From the NCBI GenBank assembly GCA_021296175.1, contig JAGWAX010000003.1:1-37872 (forward strand): 37,872 nt of DNA, given 5' to 3'. Numbering within the stretch: position 1 is the first letter of the stretch; every line of letters begins with the position of its first letter. Below are positions 33,742 to 37,872 of the stretch, piece after piece. The stretch comes from Nitrosopumilaceae archaeon. GTDB lineage: Archaea; Thermoproteota; Nitrososphaeria; Nitrososphaerales; Nitrosopumilaceae. The notes beneath the pieces were generated by a model. That model did no database searches, had not been told where the DNA came from, and saw nothing but the letters and a program-made list of their open reading frames with translations. A program made the translations under genes and the position numbers.

Positions 33742-33998
33742 CTTTCCCGCCGGTTGCCATGAATAAGTTGTCCGTGCGTCACGTTGCTCGTTGTTGCGCA
33801 TGCGGGGCATCACGCCATGCTGCTGCTGCCGCCGCACGTCAGTCTGCTGCTCATTCGTACGGCCAACCACCCGGTCACGCGCGTCAAGCCCAGCCTAGGC
33901 ACAGGGCGACAGGCGGCCGCCCGTGCCGGTAGCATGCGGGGGAGCCGCCGATCAAAAAAGTACATATGAGATGCCATACCATACTATACAGAAAGAAT

Positions 33999-34538
33999 AT
34001 GGTCGACAGGATTGACGAGATGATAATCTCGGCGCTGAGTCAGGACGCCAGACAGTCCGCGTTCGAGCTCTGGGATCGCGTCAGGGGGTTCGGATACAGC
34101 GTCACGGAAGAGGAGATAGAGTCCCGCAAGCAGGCCTTGGAGGACAGCGGCGTCATAAAGGGATACACGATATCGGTGGACACCAAAAAGCTGCCCGGCC
34201 GCATCATACGCGTCGACTTGGTCACGTTCAGGACGTCCCAGGCGCTGCAGAAGAGGCTGGAGGGGCTCAAGCGCTACCTGCAGGACGCGCCGTTCGTGGC
34301 GTTCTCCGGCAGGACCAGGGGCGGGTACGACTGGATCACCATAAAGTCGTTTCTGAGCGCGGAGATGGCCGACGAGGAGAACGACATTTACCGGAACCTG
34401 TTCGGCGACATACTCCAGACCTACGAGGTTTATGACTTTGTGCCACAATCAGAGGCGTCACTTTATTCCATGTCGTATACCGAGAAAGAGTATCAAGAGT
34501 TCCTCAAAGAGTGGATCCCGCCGTTCATCGGCAAATAA
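33999..34538 (+). CDS. Lrp/AsnC-like transcriptional regulator
   Basis: A 179-residue protein with an N-terminal winged helix-turn-helix (RIDEMIISALSQDARQSAFEL through LEDSGVIKGYTISVDTKKL), matching the Lrp/AsnC layout, and a C-terminal region that would hold the ligand-sensing RAM-like fold. The turn of the HTH is modified (VRGFGYSVTEEEIE). ATG 33999 places the start just before the HTH; an upstream ATG at 33966 adds eleven residues. Divergence from the symporter-UspA gene suggests it may control that transporter. The effector is unknown. Confidence 0.8.
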   Translation: MVDRIDEMIISALSQDARQSAFELWDRVRGFGYSVTEEEIESRKQALEDSGVIKGYTISVDTKKLPGRIIRVDLVTFRTSQALQKRLEGLKRYLQDAPFVAFSGRTRGGYDWITIKSFLSAEMADEENDIYRNLFGDILQTYEVYDFVPQSEASLYSMSYTEKEYQEFLKEWIPPFIGK

Positions 34539-34599
34539 CGCCGCCGCGCGCAAACGAACTGCAGTATTGCGCCGCGCGTAATCCTATCGTACGCAAATC

Positions 34600-35532
34600 C
34601 TATGTAGCCGCTCGGTGCTCCCGCTTGTACCTCAGCACATCATCTATCATCGCGTGCGCCTGCATTCTCATCTTCATCAGGAACTGTATCAGTTCGACCT
34701 GGCTGTGCGGGCCGTCCCTGCCCGCATCCTCTATCAGCTCGTCGATCCTTGAGAGCGTAATCCTGAGTGTAAGGATGCTGCGCTTTACGACGGCGGCTTC
34801 CCTGGTCTTGGCCGTGGCCGTACTGCTACTGCCGCCGGCGTCGCCGTGCGCGGCGGGCCGCGCTCTATCCGACCATCCGGGGGGCGCCATACCCGAATAG
34901 TCGTACGCCTCTGCCTGCTTTAGCTGGCCCTTGACCCGACGTATCTGCTTGACTGTCATCTTGTTGTCTATGATCTCCTGCGCCAGCTCCGAGGCGCGGC
35001 CGCCTAGCGCGGCATCGGTCAGTTCAAGGGCCTGGCTGATTCCCAGCACGCGGTCCCTTACCCTGTTGCGCACGTCCTCGGGTAGCCTCAGCAGCTGGAT
35101 CCTGTGAGAGATGTACTCTTCGCTCTTTCCTATCCGCCTCCCAAGCTCGCTGACACCGCCCCATCCAAAGTCATCCACATACCGCTGGTACGACATGGCC
35201 TCCTCGACTGGGTCGATCGTCTTGCGCTGTAGGTTCTCGGTTAGCTGCACCTCGTACGCCTCCTTGTCGTCAAACTCCACAATCTTGCACTGTATGAACC
35301 TCCATCTGAGCGACCTGCATGCGGCAAACCTGCGGTGCCCCGCAACAATCTCAAAGCCCCGCTCAAGCGGGCGCACTATTATGGGCTGCAGCAGCCCGTG
35401 ATCCCTGATGCTGGCCTTGAGGGCCTCAAGCTCCGGGGAGTCCTTCGGGTCGGGGCTGCGGGTGGGGAACTTTGACGGCCTTACCATCCTCAACTCTATG
35501 GGTTCGACGAGCGAGTTATCGTACGGTTCCAT
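34600..35532 (-). CDS. ParB/Spo0J-like DNA-binding protein
   Basis: A protein of about 310 residues with a ParB N-terminal domain. The GFEIVAGHRRFAACRSL segment carries the GHRR box, ENLQRK gives the ENxQR-type CTP-binding motif, and an IGKSEEYISHRIQLLRLP helix-turn-helix follows. After these comes a linker with Ser/Thr/Ala repeats and a helical C-terminus (probable dimerisation). ParB proteins load on parS sites and segregate chromosomes. No parA-type ATPase is next to it. ATG 35532 follows a TATA-like element at 35561-35571; a TTG at 35544 is an upstream alternative. Confidence 0.88.
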   Translation of the reverse strand: MEPYDNSLVEPIELRMVRPSKFPTRSPDPKDSPELEALKASIRDHGLLQPIIVRPLERGFEIVAGHRRFAACRSLRWRFIQCKIVEFDDKEAYEVQLTENLQRKTIDPVEEAMSYQRYVDDFGWGGVSELGRRIGKSEEYISHRIQLLRLPEDVRNRVRDRVLGISQALELTDAALGGRASELAQEIIDNKMTVKQIRRVKGQLKQAEAYDYSGMAPPGWSDRARPAAHGDAGGSSSTATAKTREAAVVKRSILTLRITLSRIDELIEDAGRDGPHSQVELIQFLMKMRMQAHAMIDDVLRYKREHRAAT

Positions 35533-35560
35533 AATTACAGCCAAATCATGTACGTGCGCG

Positions 35561-35571
35561 GAATATTTATC
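35561..35571 (-). promoter_or_regulatory. TATA box of the ParB-like gene
   Basis: GATAAATATTC on the minus strand is centred about 34 nt before the ATG at 35532. A second element (TATAAAA at 35574-35580) lies just upstream. Confidence 0.5.
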
Positions 35572-35753
35572 ACTTTTATAGTCATATTGTGATCGGCCGT
35601 GCCGGGGCGCGTCTCAGTCACAAGAACCACAACCGCCGCCAAAAAGGATCATGCCGGACATTACACCCGGTCTGAATGGCCGCTGCAGGGGCCTCCGTAT
35701 GCCCCGCGCCGGTGTGACGCCCCTTTCTCTGGCACGGCGGGCCTTTCTCCGCG

Positions 35754-35763
35754 TTATTATATG
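35754..35763 (+). promoter_or_regulatory. TATA box of the 53-residue gene
   Basis: TTATTATATG is centred 25 nt before the ATG at 35783, predicting a leaderless transcript and singling out this ATG among three nearby. Confidence 0.6.
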
Positions 35764-35782
35764 GGAATTCTTCATGCCATGT

Positions 35783-35944
35783 ATGACCAGCTATACTGAG
35801 ATCTACTGCTCCAGCTGCAAAAAGACGCTTGGCAGGTACAATACCAAATTTTACAACGATGACAAGATAAGGGATCTGCTAAAGACCACCCATTCGGTGC
35901 ACGTAAGGGACGGCCACGCCGTGGATATGATGAGGACGGACTAG
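35783..35944 (+). CDS. Small Cys-pair protein, 53 residues
   Basis: The protein reads MTSYTEIYCSSCKKTLGRYN at the start and has one CSSC pair plus His residues near HSVHVRDGH, so a single zinc site is possible. The family is unrecognised. The frame is open upstream to 35651, but the longer N-terminus is Arg/Leu-rich, and the TATA box fits ATG 35783. Its compactness and precise promoter spacing suggest a real small gene. Confidence 0.65.
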   Translation: MTSYTEIYCSSCKKTLGRYNTKFYNDDKIRDLLKTTHSVHVRDGHAVDMMRTD

Positions 35945-36014
35945 GGAGTTCTGCCGATACCGCGTCGCCGTAGCCGTCGCCACACGCACCACAAGCATCG
36001 CCAGCAAAGACGCC

Positions 36015-36644
36015 TTACTGGCTGCCGTGATAGCCGCTCCCAAGCGCCATGAGGGCGGCGGCCTCCGCTGCCTGCCCGAGGCTCGACACCCTGACTAGCC
36101 GCGGCGGGGAGTCTGCAACCGTGGCGTTCCACGGCTGCGTGTACAGGATTACCCGCTTGCCGTTGCGCAAAAACGCCTCCGCATTTACGGGCGAGTCGTC
36201 TATAAACACGTCATAGTCCAGGTCGGCCTTCATGTGTCCGGCCGCCACGTGCACGTACCTCCGGTACGATATGTTGTGAAGCTTGAGCCACATCCTTACG
36301 TGCCTGTTTGTTGCAGGCGACCTGGCCGTGACGATGTCCACCGCGCCTATGCGCGACAGCCCCTCCGTCGCACGGGCCAGATCCGGCTCCGTGGGGGGCA
36401 GGGAGTCCCATTCGTTCCAGCATGCGTCAAGCTGGGCGTAAAAGTCCCGCTTCTTGACGCCGTATCTTGACCAAAAGTCCCAGCCGGTCATGTCGGACTT
36501 GGAGAGTGGGCCGAGCCTGCCGGGGTTTGTCATGCGCAGCCACGCCTGCATCACGTCGGCCAGCACGCCGTCCACGTCCAAGGCTATCCTGCAGCTGCCG
36601 CTATGGTCGTCGTAGTCGTCACCGCTGTCGCTGCCGCCGTCCAT
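36015..36644 (-). CDS. HAD-family phosphatase, nucleotidase-like
   Basis: A 209-residue HAD-superfamily hydrolase. Motif I is ALDVDGVLAD with nucleophile Asp23 and acid/base Asp25, motif II is the Thr in IVTARS, and motif IV is FIDDSPVNAEA. The layout resembles 5'(3')-deoxyribonucleotidase-like (NT5C) proteins, though the substrate is unproven. The first 17 residues are Asp/Gly/Ser-rich and absent from the family. ATG 36644 lies 5 nt after the dnaJ stop, so it is co-transcribed with dnaJ, though a functional link is not obvious. Confidence 0.85.
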   Translation of the reverse strand: MDGGSDSGDDYDDHSGSCRIALDVDGVLADVMQAWLRMTNPGRLGPLSKSDMTGWDFWSRYGVKKRDFYAQLDACWNEWDSLPPTEPDLARATEGLSRIGAVDIVTARSPATNRHVRMWLKLHNISYRRYVHVAAGHMKADLDYDVFIDDSPVNAEAFLRNGKRVILYTQPWNATVADSPPRLVRVSSLGQAAEAAALMALGSGYHGSQ

Positions 36645-36649
36645 GGCAG

Positions 36650-37735
36650 CTAACCTTCCCTCTGAAACTCTTCGAGCAGCTGCCTTTGGGTGCGGTTGAG
36701 TTTTTTTGGTATCTCGACGGCAAGGTGCACCATCATGTCGCCCTTGCCGCGGCTGCGGACGTGCGAGACCCCCTTACCCCTCACCTTTATCGTATCGTTT
36801 GGCTGGCTGCCGGGATCTATCCTTATGGTCTCCATGCCGTCAAGCGTGGGAACCCTCATGGTGCATCCGAGCGCGGCGTCCACCATCGGGACGTGCAGGC
36901 GCATGTGTATATCCTTGCCGTCGCGCTCAAAGAGCTTGTGCCTCATAACCCTCACCCTCACTATCAGGTCGCCGTTCCGGCCCCCGGGCACCTCGTCGCC
37001 CTCCCCCTGTATGGTATAGTCCCCGTCATCGACTCCGGGGGGTATCTTGAATGCGATGGGCTTCTTTCCCTTGCGGCTGCCGTTCCCCTTGCACTTGCCG
37101 CACGGGTTCTCTATGGCCATGCCCTGGCCCCCGCACGCCGAGCAGGGCATTGCGGTTACAAAGGAGGCAAACCCCATCTGGCGCGTCTTTCTGATCTGGC
37201 CCTGGCCCCCGCATACGGAGCACGTCTTCCTTTCGGTTCCGGGGCGGCACCCCGTTCCGCTGCACTCCCCGCAGGTTATGCGCTTTTGAACCTCGATTTC
37301 CAGGTTCTTGCCATGCAGAACCTCCTCAAGGGTAACCGACGTCTCGACTAGGCGGTCGGCGCCCTCGCGGTGCCGGCCGAAGCCTCCGCCGCGGCCCCTG
37401 CCCCCAAAGATCTGCTCAAAGATGGACTCGAATCCGCCGCCGTCCCGGCCGAATATCTCGTCAAAGTTTCCGCGCGCCCCGCCGAAGATATCCTCCGTGC
37501 TGTACTGCCCGTCGACTCCCGCATGCCCGGCCCTGTCGTACAGCTGCCGCTTGGAGTCGTCGGACAGCACCGCATACGCCTCGGAGATCTCCTTGAAGTG
37601 CTCGGCGGCCTCGGCCGTGCTGTTGCGGTCGGGATGGAACTTTAGCGCCAGCTTGCGGTACTGTTTCTTTATCTCGTCGGCGGGCGTGTCCTTGGCAACG
37701 CCCAGAACCTCGTAATAGTCACGTTTCGAACTCAC
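36650..37735 (-). CDS. dnaJ: Chaperone DnaJ (Hsp40)
   Basis: A 361-residue type I Hsp40. The J-domain (residues 5-70) has the HPD motif in KFHPDRNS. A Gly/Phe-rich linker follows, then four zinc-binding repeats (CGECSGTG, CSVCGGQG, CSACGGQG, CGKCKGNG) and C-terminal substrate-binding domains. It stimulates DnaK ATPase and delivers clients. The start is GTG 37735, with a GTTTATAC element (37762-37769) about 30 nt upstream. DnaK/DnaJ in archaea are generally regarded as acquired from bacteria. The fragment upstream may be the end of dnaK. Confidence 0.96.
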   Translation of the reverse strand: MSSKRDYYEVLGVAKDTPADEIKKQYRKLALKFHPDRNSTAEAAEHFKEISEAYAVLSDDSKRQLYDRAGHAGVDGQYSTEDIFGGARGNFDEIFGRDGGGFESIFEQIFGGRGRGGGFGRHREGADRLVETSVTLEEVLHGKNLEIEVQKRITCGECSGTGCRPGTERKTCSVCGGQGQIRKTRQMGFASFVTAMPCSACGGQGMAIENPCGKCKGNGSRKGKKPIAFKIPPGVDDGDYTIQGEGDEVPGGRNGDLIVRVRVMRHKLFERDGKDIHMRLHVPMVDAALGCTMRVPTLDGMETIRIDPGSQPNDTIKVRGKGVSHVRSRGKGDMMVHLAVEIPKKLNRTQRQLLEEFQREG

Positions 37736-37761
37736 GGCACGTCATGCTCCGAATGTTTTAC

Positions 37762-37769
37762 GTATAAAC
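37762..37769 (-). promoter_or_regulatory. Possible TATA box of dnaJ
   Basis: GTTTATAC on the minus strand is centred about 30 nt before GTG 37735. It suggests that dnaJ has its own promoter as well as any read-through from the upstream gene. Confidence 0.45.
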
Positions 37770-37798
37770 GATATCAAGCCGTACCGCGTGCCGCAGGG

Positions 37799-37872
37799 TC
37801 ACGACTGGCCCGTCTGGCGCGGATCCTTTTGCGCCGAGTCACCGTCGTTGCTGCTGCTGCTGCTGCTGCTGC
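37799..37872 (-). CDS. C-terminal fragment of upstream gene, possibly DnaK
   Basis: A minus-strand frame enters at the window edge and ends in TGA at 37799. It encodes a poly-Ser run followed by NDGDSAQKDPRQTGQS. The Ser run comes from an AGC repeat. A hydrophilic low-complexity tail directly upstream of dnaJ on the same strand fits the end of DnaK, but nothing diagnostic is visible, so the identity is inference from gene order. Confidence 0.45.
   Translation of the reverse strand, partial: SSSSSSSNDGDSAQKDPRQTGQS
37848..37872. repeat. (CTG)n microsatellite
   Basis: About eight CTG/TGC units at the window edge, coding for poly-Ser on the minus strand in the truncated gene. It may continue beyond the window. 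Confidence 0.85.

Larger units (their letters stand above)
33616..33998. other. Divergent regulatory region with long hairpin
   Basis: This 383 bp separates the symporter-UspA gene from the Lrp-like gene. It holds the symporter TATA box, a long inverted repeat (33666-33741) and AT-rich elements near 33955-33990 that may drive the Lrp-like gene. A plus-strand open frame at 33784-33969 translates to unstructured Leu/Pro/Arg-rich sequence and is not considered real. Confidence 0.55.

Noticed and set aside
33784-33969. Plus-strand open frame in the divergent regulatory region
   Set aside because: Unstructured Leu/Pro/Arg-rich product with no promoter at the right distance.
35651-35782. Longer form of the 53-residue protein
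   Set aside because: The upstream segment precedes the TATA box and is Arg/Leu-rich; the leaderless ATG at 35783 fits better.

Overview
This window is archaeal and most likely from an ammonia-oxidising Nitrososphaerota (Thaumarchaeota). It carries archaeal GatD/GatE, a group II chaperonin, a Cdc48-type AAA ATPase, the NurA/HerA/Mre11/Rad50 operon and TATA boxes about 26 nt before start codons, together with bacterial-type urease and DnaJ. The high GC content and many Asp/Gly/Asn/Ser-rich insertions resemble the GC-rich sponge symbiont Cenarchaeum symbiosum. That species assignment is inference from memory, not a search.

Layout. 1-73 is the 5' end of an unrecognised minus-strand gene. 494-6207 (plus) holds cdc48, gatD and gatE. 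6335-9859 (minus) holds a divergent thermosome-like chaperonin and a sodium/solute symporter. 10298-12912 has a small membrane protein, two unrecognised proteins and a TPR protein. 13089-15591 (plus) is a tightly overlapping trio: an arginase/agmatinase-family ureohydrolase, a stand-alone protein resembling the urease gamma subunit, and a NicO/UreH-type nickel permease with a His-rich loop. 15748-24251 is a complete urea-use island: a DUR3-like symporter with a zinc-ribbon membrane protein, ureC, ureB and ureA on the minus strand, and divergently ureE, ureF, ureG and ureD on the plus strand. 24336-31112 (minus) is the end-resection operon nurA-herA-mre11-rad50. 31240-33615 is a second DUR3-like symporter fused to a UspA domain, divergent from an Lrp/AsnC-like regulator. 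34600-37872 holds a ParB-like protein, a 53-residue protein, a HAD phosphatase, dnaJ and the 3' end of an upstream gene, possibly dnaK.

How the genes fit together. The two nitrogen modules can be read as one supply line. The ureohydrolase would release urea (or act on another guanidino compound), DUR3-like transporters would import urea, NicO would import nickel, and UreE/F/G/D would load nickel into UreABC, giving ammonia for oxidation and assimilation and CO2 for fixation. The best candidate for something undescribed is the ureohydrolase / UreA-like / NicO trio: a homologue of a urease structural subunit appears to have been recruited as partner or accessory of a metal-dependent ureohydrolase.

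Gene-start logic is unusually readable. First genes are mostly leaderless, with TATA about 26 nt before ATG, GTG or TTG. Following genes are often coupled by 4-nt NTGA overlaps (nine cases). Many starts were chosen on this basis.
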